Shown here in pieces: positions 25,177-32,883 of a DNA stretch of 64,000 nt (positions within the stretch are counted from its first letter, which is position 1; each line of letters starts with the position of its first letter). This DNA is from Rhodococcus globerulus NBRC 14531. GTDB taxonomy: Bacteria > Actinomycetota > Actinomycetes > Mycobacteriales > Mycobacteriaceae. A program made the translations under genes and the position numbers. The notes beneath the pieces are model-generated. The model searched no databases. It worked only from the letters and a program-made list of their open reading frames with translations, and was not told the DNA's origin. The stretch spans positions 248,001 through 312,000 of the forward strand of contig NZ_BCWX01000005.1 of assembly GCF_001894805.1 (NCBI RefSeq), in the 5' to 3' direction.

Positions 25177-25656
25177 TCACTCTGCCGAAGTCTCGGCAGG
25201 ATCTTCAGTGGACTCACCGGCAGATTCTTCGGCGGGCGCTTCAGCCGGCTTCTGGGCCAGCAGTTCGAACAGCGCGCGCCGCGCTTCGGCAAGAATCGCC
25301 TCTGCCTGAGCTACCTGCTCGGGTGTTCCGCCAGTGGCTACCGCAACTACGGCGCCTCGGAGAAGACCCGTCTCGGTGCGAAGTGCGGCACTTGCCTCGG
25401 TGAACTCCGGGCGACCGCCACGGCCACCAAATTCTCCGCGTCCTCCACGACCTTCGGGGCCGCCATGACCTCGACGATCAGGGCCGCCACGGCCGCGTCG
25501 GCCTTCGGGACGACCTTCAGGCCAGCCTTCGGGGCGACCGCCGAATCCGCGACCTTCACCGAATCCGCGGCGTTGACCGCGATCCCGGCGCTGGTGTCCA
25601 CGTCCGCAGTCTTCGCGGCGTTCTTGCATTTCTGGGTTGTTGTGTGGGGCGTACAT
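25177..25656 (-). CDS. Arg/Gly-rich (RGG-like) low-complexity protein
   Basis: Protein of 159 residues. After a short N-terminus, residues about 17-85 are almost only Gly, Arg, Pro, Glu, Phe and His in RGG/GRGG/RPEG units, resembling eukaryotic RGG boxes. A predicted helical part follows (about 90-140, AEAILAEARRALFELL), then an acidic Ala/Glu/Ser/Thr tail. No HTH or enzymatic motif is visible. AGGAGG upstream supports the start at 25656, and the reading frame is consistent, so it is likely translated. Its promoter region carries tandem TATCGA-type repeats. RNA binding or condensate formation is speculation by analogy. Confidence 0.7.
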   Translation of the reverse strand: MYAPHNNPEMQERREDCGRGHQRRDRGQRRGFGEGRGFGGRPEGWPEGRPEGRRGRGGPDRRGHGGPEGRGGRGEFGGRGGRPEFTEASAALRTETGLLRGAVVAVATGGTPEQVAQAEAILAEARRALFELLAQKPAEAPAEESAGESTEDPAETSAE

Positions 25657-25690
25657 GTTGTCCTCCTGGACTGTTTGTGTTTGTTTGACG

Positions 25691-25718
25691 TATCGACGAT
25701 ATATCGACAATAGATCGA
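25691..25718. repeat. Tandem 11-bp repeats (TATCGACGATA / TATCGACAATA) with partial third copy
   Basis: Two head-to-tail copies at 25691-25701 and 25702-25712 differ at one base; GATCGA follows. They contain a 10-bp palindrome CGATATATCG (25697-25706). Located 35-60 bp upstream of the Arg/Gly-rich protein gene and 55-80 bp upstream of proline dehydrogenase. The ATATCG character recalls operators of actinobacterial PadR-type repressors, but no such regulator is in the window. Confidence 0.5.
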
Positions 25719-25760
25719 ACGCAAGGGTTTGAAGAAAAATTCCTGCCCCGCCCGGGAACG

Positions 25761-25766
25761 TAGGCT
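25761..25766 (+). promoter_or_regulatory. -10 box TAGGCT, leaderless proline dehydrogenase transcript
   Basis: TANNNT hexamer six bases before the GTG start at 25773; no ribosome-binding site is present. Confidence 0.5.
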
Positions 25767-25772
25767 GACATC

Positions 25773-26714
25773 GTGAATCCCGACCCCGCAGCCCAGGCCG
25801 CCGACGTACTCCGACGGATGGCCCTCGACGAAACACTCAAAGAGCGCACGATGGCCAATCCGGCATCCGCAGCAATTGCGCGCAGAGTCGCCGATCGCTA
25901 CATCGGTGGCGAAACGATGGACGAAGCCTTCGATCGCCTGCCGGCGATCTTTGCCCGTGGGCATAAGGGCAGCATCGAATACACCGGGGAGAGTGTTCGT
26001 GACGCTGATGTCGCGAACGCCGAAACCGACGTGTTCGTCGAACTGGCGGAGCGCATCGGCAAGACGGGCGTCGACAGCACGGTGTCATTCGACCTATCGC
26101 ACATCGGTCTCGTCGTCGATCCGGAGTTGTGTTACCGCAACGTCGTTCGGCTCGCCGAAGCAACCGAGCGTGCCGGAGCCGAACTGATGATCTCGGCCGA
26201 AGGCTCCGACCGTACCGATCTTGTACTCGACATTCACGGCCGACTAGCGGAACGGTTCACTCACGTCGGTGTCACCGTTCAGGCGAGACTGCACCGGACG
26301 GCGCAGGACATCGCAACACTCCTCGATCGGCCCGGGCGCATCAGACTGGTGAAAGGCGCGTTCCTGGAACCGGATTCAATTGCATACCCACGCGGAAGTG
26401 CCGAGTTGCAGGACGCATACCTGACGTACGCGTCGAAGATCGTCAAGGCCGGACATCTCGTAGCGATCGCAACACACGACCGCGACATCCTCGAAACACT
26501 TCGAGCAGAACATGGTTCGGCATTGGCTGCGGAACACGTCGAGTTCGAGATGCTGCTCGGCTTGGGAACCGAGCAACTGGACGCTTTGCATGCCGACGGT
26601 TTCACCACTCGCGAATACGTGATCTTCGGGACCGAGTGGTGGCTCTACGTCCTCAATCGCATTGCCGAGGAACCAGCGCGCGTCTTCACGGCAATTGCCG
26701 ACGCCGCAGTCTGA
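25773..26714 (+). CDS. Proline dehydrogenase (PRODH) family protein
   Basis: FAD enzyme of 313 residues, the length of monofunctional bacterial PRODH, which oxidises proline to pyrroline-5-carboxylate. TIM-barrel elements seen include a VKGAF strand, an IATHD strand and the FEMLLG motif. The C-terminal substrate-binding helix usually carries Y-x-x-R-R; here it reads YVLNRIAEEP, so the first Arg is Asn (N295-R296). The usual partner, pyrroline-5-carboxylate dehydrogenase, is not adjacent. GTG start is leaderless by appearance. Family call is good, but the changed helix leaves the substrate open. Confidence 0.8.
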   Translation: MNPDPAAQAADVLRRMALDETLKERTMANPASAAIARRVADRYIGGETMDEAFDRLPAIFARGHKGSIEYTGESVRDADVANAETDVFVELAERIGKTGVDSTVSFDLSHIGLVVDPELCYRNVVRLAEATERAGAELMISAEGSDRTDLVLDIHGRLAERFTHVGVTVQARLHRTAQDIATLLDRPGRIRLVKGAFLEPDSIAYPRGSAELQDAYLTYASKIVKAGHLVAIATHDRDILETLRAEHGSALAAEHVEFEMLLGLGTEQLDALHADGFTTREYVIFGTEWWLYVLNRIAEEPARVFTAIADAAV

Positions 26715-26718
26715 TCAA

Positions 26719-26755
26719 AACATGCAGTGGAGCCGCACTGGCCCCACTGCATGTT
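26719..26755. terminator. 12-bp hairpin between convergent genes
   Basis: AACATGCAGTGG (26719-26730) pairs with 26744-26755 across a 13-base loop. Sits between the proline dehydrogenase stop (26714) and the SRPBCC stop (26760), so probably bidirectional. Confidence 0.75.
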
Positions 26756-26759
26756 CTCC

Positions 26760-27203
26760 CTACTGCTCGAGATGCATCTTGATACGCGCGAGGGTGGTGT
26801 CGATCCCGGCCGCAATGATCTGATCTCGGCCGCGGCCGAGAACGCCACTACCGGACAGAATCCGTACATACCGGGGCGCAGTCGCGAATATTTCACGAGT
26901 CTCGGTGAGCAGAGTGCCCGTTCCCGACGGCTCCACGAGGAAGCTCCATCGCGCCTTCGACTCAGCTACTTCGAAGGCGAACTTCTGCCCACCAACAACT
27001 TCGGTAATGGTGCAGCGGGTACTCCACCGCACCAGACCATGCTTGTTGGTTCCCTTGAATGTTGCGCCCACCGTACCCGGCTTTCCGGAAGTCCAGGCAC
27101 CACCGGTATTTTCGGGACTGAAACGACCCATCCCTTCGAGGTCGCTGACCAAGGTCCAGACGGAGTCGGGCGTGGCTTCGATGTACGCGCTCGAGCGATC
27201 CAC
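26760..27203 (-). CDS. SRPBCC-family protein
   Basis: Protein of 147 residues with the START/polyketide-cyclase-like fold pattern: SAYIEATPDSVWTLVSDLE opening, a GTVGATFKG strand, and a C-terminal amphipathic helix. Such proteins bind hydrophobic ligands. The GTG at 27203 is chosen because it lies 8 bp after the stop of gabD2 and gives the family N-terminus; a longer frame to 27269 would overlap gabD2. It is the last gene of the MFS-gabD2-SRPBCC strand block. Role unknown. Confidence 0.72.
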   Translation of the reverse strand: MDRSSAYIEATPDSVWTLVSDLEGMGRFSPENTGGAWTSGKPGTVGATFKGTNKHGLVRWSTRCTITEVVGGQKFAFEVAESKARWSFLVEPSGTGTLLTETREIFATAPRYVRILSGSGVLGRGRDQIIAAGIDTTLARIKMHLEQ

Positions 27204-27211
27204 CTGGACGC

Positions 27212-28765
27212 CTACCGACCCGGAACCCAGGACATGATCTTGATGGCATGGGGCATGATCTTGGCCCACAGCTTGGCCGGAACTCCGCGTGGCCCACCAA
27301 GATTCATGACCCGAGTGGTCGCAACCGTCTGCGGCTCGGTGTACTTGATCAGACCTTCGGCACCGTGACGGCGTCCGACGCCCGAAACTCCCATGCCGCC
27401 CATCGGCGCAGCGGTGCTGCCCCAGGTAGGTGCGTAGCCCTCGTCGACGTTGACGGTTCCGGCGCGGACTCGTGCGGCAATCGCTTCACCGACGGCCTTG
27501 CTTCCCGCCCACACGCTGGCATTGAGACCGTACTCGGTGTCGTTTGCAGCGGCGATTGCCTCTTCGGCGTCCTTGACGGGGTAGATCGAAACGAGGGGGC
27601 CGAAAGTCTCGTCGCGGTAGCACTCCGCATCCTCGGGCACGCCGGTGAGGAGTGTGGGCTCGTAGAACAGCGGTCCGATATCCGGGCGCGCCTTTCCACC
27701 GGCAATGACGGTGGCGCCCTTCACCACAGCGTCGTCGACATGCGAGGAAATAGCCTTGACCTGGGCTTCGGAGACGAGGCTGCCCATCTCGATTCCGAAT
27801 TCGTACCCGGCGCCGATGTTCATCTTCTTGACGCGGTCACCGAACATCCGGATGAACTCGGGTGCGATGGACTCTTCGACGTAGATGCGCTCGATGGAAA
27901 TACACAACTGGCCGGAGTTGGAGAAACACGCGCGCACCGCTGCGTCGGTGACCTCACGCAGATCTGCGCCGGCCAGAACGATCATCGGGTTCTTGCCACC
28001 GAGTTCTGCGGAGAATCCGATGAGACGGCGGCCGGCCTGCTCGCCGAGTAACTGTCCGGTGGCAGTGGAACCAGTGAACATGAGGTAGTCGGTGTTCTCG
28101 ACCAGCGTTGTTCCGACAACGCCGCCCGGACCGGGAACAACAGCAAAGAGATCGCGGGGAAGCCCTGCCTTGTAGAGCAATTCGACGCAGGCAAGAGCGC
28201 AGTACGGAGTCTGGCTGTCGGGCTTGAGAACAACACCGTTACCGGCGAGAAGCGCGGCAATGGCGTCGGACACCGCCAGCGTCATCGGGTAGTTCCACGG
28301 CGAGATGACGCCGACAACACCCTTGGGCTGGTAACGCACAACCGTCTTGGTCAAGCCGGGGAGCATTCCGGATACTCGGCGCGGACGCAGCAGCTTCGGG
28401 GCGACGCGCGCGTAGTGCCGCGCCGTCATCGAAATGTCGAGAACTTCTTCTTGCGCAGCCGCGCGGGACTTGCCGGTCTCCGCCTGTGCCATGTCCATGA
28501 GTGCGTCGCGGTTCTCGAGGATGAGGTCGCGGTAGCGATGGAAAATCGCGGCACGCTCGAGGACGGGGCGCTTTGCCCACTCCTTCTGCGCGACGCGGGC
28601 GCGAGCGATAGCGGCAAGTGCGTCGTCGGCGGTGCCCACGGGGATGGTCGCCAGCTCCTTGCCGGTGAACACCTCGGTAATGGACTTCGTCGGGCGATCG
28701 GCAGCATTGTCGATGGCGATCAGTTCGGCGAGCCGCGAGAAGGTCGCAGCGGACGGAGCTGGCAT
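27212..28765 (-). CDS. gabD2: Succinic semialdehyde dehydrogenase (NADP+), GabD2 type
   Basis: Aldehyde dehydrogenase of 517 residues, closely similar along its whole length to mycobacterial GabD2 (518 residues). Catalytic Glu E254 (SAELGGKNP) and Cys C288 (NSGQLC), PWNYP, KPDSQTPY and ETFGPLVS are in place. It converts succinic semialdehyde to succinate, feeding the TCA cycle from GABA or via the 2-oxoglutarate decarboxylase bypass used by mycobacteria. It lies 33 bp after an MFS transporter on the same strand. The assignment is by recalled similarity; other semialdehydes are possible substrates. Confidence 0.87.
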   Translation of the reverse strand: MPAPSAATFSRLAELIAIDNAADRPTKSITEVFTGKELATIPVGTADDALAAIARARVAQKEWAKRPVLERAAIFHRYRDLILENRDALMDMAQAETGKSRAAAQEEVLDISMTARHYARVAPKLLRPRRVSGMLPGLTKTVVRYQPKGVVGVISPWNYPMTLAVSDAIAALLAGNGVVLKPDSQTPYCALACVELLYKAGLPRDLFAVVPGPGGVVGTTLVENTDYLMFTGSTATGQLLGEQAGRRLIGFSAELGGKNPMIVLAGADLREVTDAAVRACFSNSGQLCISIERIYVEESIAPEFIRMFGDRVKKMNIGAGYEFGIEMGSLVSEAQVKAISSHVDDAVVKGATVIAGGKARPDIGPLFYEPTLLTGVPEDAECYRDETFGPLVSIYPVKDAEEAIAAANDTEYGLNASVWAGSKAVGEAIAARVRAGTVNVDEGYAPTWGSTAAPMGGMGVSGVGRRHGAEGLIKYTEPQTVATTRVMNLGGPRGVPAKLWAKIMPHAIKIMSWVPGR

Positions 28766-28798
28766 TTCGGTACCCCTACTGGTGAGTAGTTCTTGGAG

Positions 28799-30124
28799 TT
28801 ACGTATAACTTACCCCGTCGGTGGTGCCGATCACAGTACGGCGTTTTGCAATCATCAGCGACATCACAGCGGCGATCGCGCACAGAGCGCCTGCCACGTA
28901 GAAGGCCGCGTCGTACGAGCCGATCTGATCACGGACCAGGCCCGCCAGGAACGCCACCAGGCCGGCACCGATCTGGTGCGACGCCAGCACCCAACCGAAC
29001 ACGATGGGAGCGTCGGCGCCGAAGTGCTGACGACACAGCGCGACAGTCGGCGGAACCGTCGCCACCCAGTCGAGTCCGTAGAAGATGACAAAGGCGATCA
29101 TCGGCGGGTTCACCGTGTTCGCGAGGAGCAGCGGCAGGAAGAGCAGCGAGATTCCGCGAAACAGGTAGTAGATGCCGAGCAGTTTCCGCGAGTCCACCCG
29201 GTCGGTGAACCACCCCGACGCGATGGTTCCGACCATGTCGAGGATTCCGATCAACGCCAGCAGTGACGCGGCCGTGGTGATCGGCATCCCGTGATCGTGC
29301 GACGCCGGGACGAAGTGCGTGCCGATCAGGCCGTTGGTGCTCGCGCCGCAGATCGCGAAAGTGCCCGCAAGAAGCCAGAACACCTTGGTCTTCGAGGCCA
29401 TGATCAGCACGGAGATTGCACGGCCCCCGGCGCCGCCACGCTGATGAACCGGCGCAGCGGGCGCGACGTAATCGGCGGGTGCACCGTACGGCGTCGTCCC
29501 GACGTCCGACGGGTAGTTGCGCAGGAACAACAGCACAAACGGTACGACGGCCAACGCGGCGAACGAGACCGTGAAGGCGACGCTCTTCCAGTCGTAGGTT
29601 TCGGCGATCTTTGCCAGGACGGGCAGGAACACCAATTGGCCGGCCGCACCACCGGCTGTCAGGATGCCGGTGACGAGCCCACGCTTCTCGACAAACCAGC
29701 GGTCGACGACGGTGGCGACAAAGGCCAGTGCCATCGATCCGGTCCCCAAGCCGACAAAGACGCCCCACAGCAGGATCAACTGCCAACTCGACGTCATGAA
29801 GATCGTCAAACCACTGCCGAGCGAGATCAACGCCAGCGCGGAGGTGACAACAGCGCGGATACCGAAGCGCTCCATCAGGGCCGCCGCGAACGGCGAGGTG
29901 AGTCCGTACAGGACCAGGTTCACCGATACGGCAGCCGAGATACTGGCACGTGACCAGCCGAAATCCTCATGTAGGGGGTCGATCAGAATGGATGGTGCCG
30001 CTCGGAAACTGGCAGCACCGACCAGCGCCAGGAAGGCCACGATCGCCACCGACCAGGCACGGTGAAAGCGCGGCGGGCGCACCCGCTGTCGGCCCGATTC
30101 AGGGAGAGCGATCTCAGAAGTCAC
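28799..30124 (-). CDS. MFS transporter (OFA/monocarboxylate-like)
   Basis: Twelve-helix transporter of about 441 residues. The first half has the DFGWSRASISAAVSVNLVLYG helix pattern typical of the oxalate-formate antiporter/monocarboxylate group, plus the GTGSMALAF and VEKRGLVTGI motifs (quoted in parts). Start is uncertain: GTG at 30124 is used, with a TTG at 30175 possible; neither has a clear ribosome-binding site. Divergent from a GlxA-type regulator, and upstream of gabD2 on the same strand, so it may import a carboxylate or amino-acid-derived substrate. Confidence 0.8.
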   Translation of the reverse strand: MTSEIALPESGRQRVRPPRFHRAWSVAIVAFLALVGAASFRAAPSILIDPLHEDFGWSRASISAAVSVNLVLYGLTSPFAAALMERFGIRAVVTSALALISLGSGLTIFMTSSWQLILLWGVFVGLGTGSMALAFVATVVDRWFVEKRGLVTGILTAGGAAGQLVFLPVLAKIAETYDWKSVAFTVSFAALAVVPFVLLFLRNYPSDVGTTPYGAPADYVAPAAPVHQRGGAGGRAISVLIMASKTKVFWLLAGTFAICGASTNGLIGTHFVPASHDHGMPITTAASLLALIGILDMVGTIASGWFTDRVDSRKLLGIYYLFRGISLLFLPLLLANTVNPPMIAFVIFYGLDWVATVPPTVALCRQHFGADAPIVFGWVLASHQIGAGLVAFLAGLVRDQIGSYDAAFYVAGALCAIAAVMSLMIAKRRTVIGTTDGVSYT

Positions 30125-30194
30125 AAGAGGATTCTGCTGTACATCGCCAACCCGCGACAGTGGCCAGATTGCCAATATATGAAAGAATCAGGCC

Positions 30195-31166
30195 ATGAGC
30201 GGACCGCATCGCGTTGTTGTCCTTGCCCTCGACGGTGTCATTCCCTTCGAGCTCGGCATCCCGGCGCGTATCTTCGGACGCGCGGTCGACGCCGAGGACA
30301 AGCCTCTGTACGAGATCCTCACCTGCACTGTCGATGGCCGGCCCGTGCGAACGGATGCCGATTTCAGCATTACGGTCGACCACGGCAGTGAACTACTCGC
30401 CACAGCGGACACCGTCGTCATTCCGGCGTCGTACGAACTTGGTCCCGCCTACGAGGACGGTTACCTCTCCCCCGAGTTGGCGGCGGCATTCGAACACATC
30501 CGCCCCGGGACGCGGCTTGTGTCGATCTGCACCGGCTCGTACGTTCTGGCTGCGGCCGGCCTGCTCGACGGCTTGAGGGCCACCACTCACTGGCGCAACA
30601 CTGATCACTTCCAGCGCATCTACCCCAAGGTGAAGGTGGACCCCGACGTCCTGTTCGTCGACGAGGGCCACATTCTGACCTCCGCCGGAGTGGCCTCAGG
30701 AGTGGACCTGTGCCTACACATCGTGCGGCGTGATCACGGCATGGAAGTGGCGAACACCGTCGCCCGGCGATGCGTCGTACCGCCGTGGCGCGACGGTGGG
30801 CAAGCCCAGTACATTCGACGCCCGCTGGCCGACAAACCTTCCGAATCGACTGCCGCCGCTCGGCATTGGGCTCTCGAGCATCTCCGGGAACCGATCACTC
30901 TGACGGACCTGGCGAATCGCGCCAACATGAGCGTCCGCACCTTCAGTCGCAGATTCCGCGACGAGGTCGGGACAACGCCGAACCGCTGGCTCACCGCTCG
31001 GCGTATCGATCACGCCCGCGAACTACTCGAAGAAACCGATCTCTCGATCGACACGATTGCGGCCCGCACCGGATTCGGGACCGCCACATCGATGCGTCAG
31101 CACCTCAGTGACACGCTCGGCGTCTCGCCGAGCGCCTATCGCCGCACTTTCCAGGCACCGGGGTAA
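30195..31166 (+). CDS. GlxA-family transcriptional regulator (DJ-1/PfpI + AraC HTH)
   Basis: Protein of 323 residues. The N-terminal about 190 residues form a DJ-1/PfpI-like (class I glutamine amidotransferase-like) domain with the nucleophile-elbow region SICTGSYVLAAAGLL, used as ligand sensor. The C-terminal AraC domain has LTDLANRANMSVRTFSRRF and IDTIAARTGFGTATSMRQH (two motifs). Such regulators control uptake or catabolism of nitrogen compounds. Divergent from the MFS/gabD2 operon across 70 bp, its probable target. Confidence 0.88.
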   Translation: MSGPHRVVVLALDGVIPFELGIPARIFGRAVDAEDKPLYEILTCTVDGRPVRTDADFSITVDHGSELLATADTVVIPASYELGPAYEDGYLSPELAAAFEHIRPGTRLVSICTGSYVLAAAGLLDGLRATTHWRNTDHFQRIYPKVKVDPDVLFVDEGHILTSAGVASGVDLCLHIVRRDHGMEVANTVARRCVVPPWRDGGQAQYIRRPLADKPSESTAAARHWALEHLREPITLTDLANRANMSVRTFSRRFRDEVGTTPNRWLTARRIDHARELLEETDLSIDTIAARTGFGTATSMRQHLSDTLGVSPSAYRRTFQAPG

Positions 31167-31185
31167 ATCTGCCATTCCCGGCAAC

Positions 31186-31191
31186 TACCCT
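31186..31191 (+). promoter_or_regulatory. -10 box TACCCT, leaderless DUF5313 transcript
   Basis: TANNNT hexamer six bases before the ATG at 31198. A GGAGG in the six bases between is too close to the ATG to serve as a ribosome-binding site. Confidence 0.45.
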
Positions 31192-31197
31192 GGAGGT

Positions 31198-31575
31198 ATG
31201 GCTGAATCGACCCGCCCGAATTTCCTCCAGTACTGCGGATACCTTCTGGGCAAGACCCTCCCTGACAAGTACCAGGATTGGGTTCGGAACGATCTGGTCG
31301 GACCGGGCGCCCAGGTTCGCTACATCGTTCGTTTCACGGTGCCGGCGACGCTCATCCTCCTGCTGTTTCTCCTGATTCCGGGACCCATTTGGATCCCTCT
31401 CGCCATGATGGCGCTACTGCTCATCCCGCTGGCCTATTTTGTCGTGGCGCTTGGCAACATCTACCGCCGTCACCGCCTTCAGAGTCACGGCCTCGATCCC
31501 GAACTCATGAACGAGAAAGCCCAGCGCCGCGCCGATCGCACTCGTGAGGACTACGAAAAGCGGCACGGCCGCTGA
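31198..31575 (+). CDS. DUF5313-family small membrane protein
   Basis: Protein of 125 residues: an N-terminal region rich in aromatics (FLQYCGYLLGKTLPDKYQDW), two hydrophobic helices separated by a short PGPIW turn (about residues 47-88), and a highly charged C-terminal tail ending KRHGR. This matches a Rhodococcus/Mycobacterium membrane protein family of unknown function. Starts 31 bp after the GlxA regulator but probably has its own leaderless promoter. The last codons form one arm of a long inverted repeat. Confidence 0.75.
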   Translation: MAESTRPNFLQYCGYLLGKTLPDKYQDWVRNDLVGPGAQVRYIVRFTVPATLILLLFLLIPGPIWIPLAMMALLLIPLAYFVVALGNIYRRHRLQSHGLDPELMNEKAQRRADRTREDYEKRHGR

Positions 31576-31597
31576 CAGCCTCACGAGTGCGATCGGC
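31531..31597. terminator. 19-bp perfect inverted repeat spanning a stop codon
   Basis: GCCGATCGCACTCGTGAGG (31531-31549) is repeated in exact inverted form at 31579-31597, 29 bases apart, with a smaller GC-rich hairpin in between. The left arm is coding sequence of the DUF5313 gene; the right arm is intergenic, before the convergent lipase stop (31607). Probably a bidirectional terminator or mRNA 3'-end stabiliser. Confidence 0.65.
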
Positions 31598-31606
31598 CGA
31601 GCGAGG

Positions 31607-32821
31607 TCAACAAGCCCCGGGGTTCACCTCTCCGCCCGCGAGCATTCTTGTCGTGAAGTCCATCGCGTCGTTGTAGGACGCCGCGATTGCTCCGCGGTGA
31701 TCGGCACCCTCGTAGGTCTTGAACTCGATGTCCGAGCCCTTGGCGCAGTAGTCCTTGACTGCACCGGACGTACTTGCCACCGAGACAAGAACATCCGTGG
31801 TTCCCTGCGCGAACAAGGTGGGCACCTTCGGGGTTACGGTCGACAGTTCCTGCTCGTTCAGGTTTGCTGTCAACGCCGTCAGATCTGCACCCTCACGGAA
31901 GATCTGATCAACGGGGACAGTCGGTACCGCACGCACTGCCGCCAGGCACCCCGTCCGGGCAGCCTCGAGGAGCGGCTGAGCCTGGTCCGACAACAAGTCT
32001 TCAGGAACTACAGACGGATCAACTGCCTGTACGCCCAGCAGGATGACCGGAACAAACGGCACACCCCCTGCCATAGCCTGATTTCCCGTAGCAACCATTG
32101 CCGGAATCTGGGCCGTGCCGTTTCCGGGAGCTATCGATACCGCACCCTTCAGATTCAGTTCCGGTGCGCGGTCCTTGCCGATCTGCGACGTGAAAGCGGC
32201 TGCCTGCCCACCCTGGCTGTGACCCATCGCAAACCAGTCCTTGCCAACCTGATCGTCCACCTGCCGAGCGGCTCGAACGATATCGGTCACGGTATTGGCT
32301 GCGCTGGTCCCGTTCATGTACGAGTGACCGCCGGGAGTACCAAGACCCTCGTAGTCGGTTTGGACCACAACGTACCCACTGCTGACCCACTGGTCGAGCG
32401 TCTGGTCGACCACCGACAGGTAGTCGTGAACCGGACCGGCGGGAGTATCCGCCGACGGCGCACAGGCGTCGGCAACTCCGGTTGTGCCGTGCGCCCAACT
32501 GATCACCGGCCAACCACCTGCCGGGGCAGGCGTCTTGGGGATAGCAACAACGCCAGAGACGAGAATCGGTTCACCTGAGGCACTTTGGGACATATAGGTG
32601 ATACGTTCGTTCTTCGCCGCACTGGGCAGCGCGGCAGATTCGGTGAGATTGTGCGCGGTGATCAGAGTTCCCGGCGACAGTTGTGGTGCCTGCGGATCTC
32701 CGAAGGACAATGACCCTTCGGCCGACGCCGGGGCAGCAAAAGCTGCTACCGATGCAGCCGCACACAGTGCCAGAGCTCCACTGGACACTCGGATCAGACG
32801 CTTCTTGCGGTCGATCTTCAC
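31607..32821 (-). CDS. Secreted lipase (LIP/secretory lipase family)
   Basis: Exported alpha/beta hydrolase of 404 residues. Signal peptide with RKKR, hydrophobic core and cleavage near ASA. The oxyanion region WAHGTTG and nucleophile GHSQGG (Ser) are clear; acid and His are expected in the GTTDVLV and EGADHRG regions near the C-terminus. Several Cys suggest disulfides outside the cell. Family members hydrolyse triacylglycerols. GTG start at 32821 has GGAGGAG five to six bases upstream. It follows the taurine-type ABC genes on the same strand, separated by a triplicated 15-bp repeat. Confidence 0.87.
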   Translation of the reverse strand: MKIDRKKRLIRVSSGALALCAAASVAAFAAPASAEGSLSFGDPQAPQLSPGTLITAHNLTESAALPSAAKNERITYMSQSASGEPILVSGVVAIPKTPAPAGGWPVISWAHGTTGVADACAPSADTPAGPVHDYLSVVDQTLDQWVSSGYVVVQTDYEGLGTPGGHSYMNGTSAANTVTDIVRAARQVDDQVGKDWFAMGHSQGGQAAAFTSQIGKDRAPELNLKGAVSIAPGNGTAQIPAMVATGNQAMAGGVPFVPVILLGVQAVDPSVVPEDLLSDQAQPLLEAARTGCLAAVRAVPTVPVDQIFREGADLTALTANLNEQELSTVTPKVPTLFAQGTTDVLVSVASTSGAVKDYCAKGSDIEFKTYEGADHRGAIAASYNDAMDFTTRMLAGGEVNPGAC

Positions 32822-32838
32822 GAAAACTCCTCCAGATG

Positions 32839-32883
32839 AGTGAAAGTCAGTGCAGTGAAAGTCAGTGCAGTGAAAGTCAGTGC
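32839..32883. repeat. Three perfect tandem copies of a 15-bp unit
   Basis: AGTGAAAGTCAGTGC is repeated head-to-tail at 32839-32853, 32854-32868 and 32869-32883. The third copy contains the stop codon of the ABC ATPase gene and the first ends 18 bases before the lipase start. The unit spacing suggests slippage; copy number may vary among strains. Confidence 0.9.

Noticed and set aside
25347..25964. Alternative minus-strand frame across the Arg/Gly-rich gene and proline dehydrogenase
   Set aside because: Overlaps two better-supported genes and has no start signal; the chosen frame has AGGAGG and a sharply biased composition.
32839..32883. Possible CRISPR array
   Set aside because: Units are 15 bp and contiguous with no spacers and no cas genes; simple tandem repeat.
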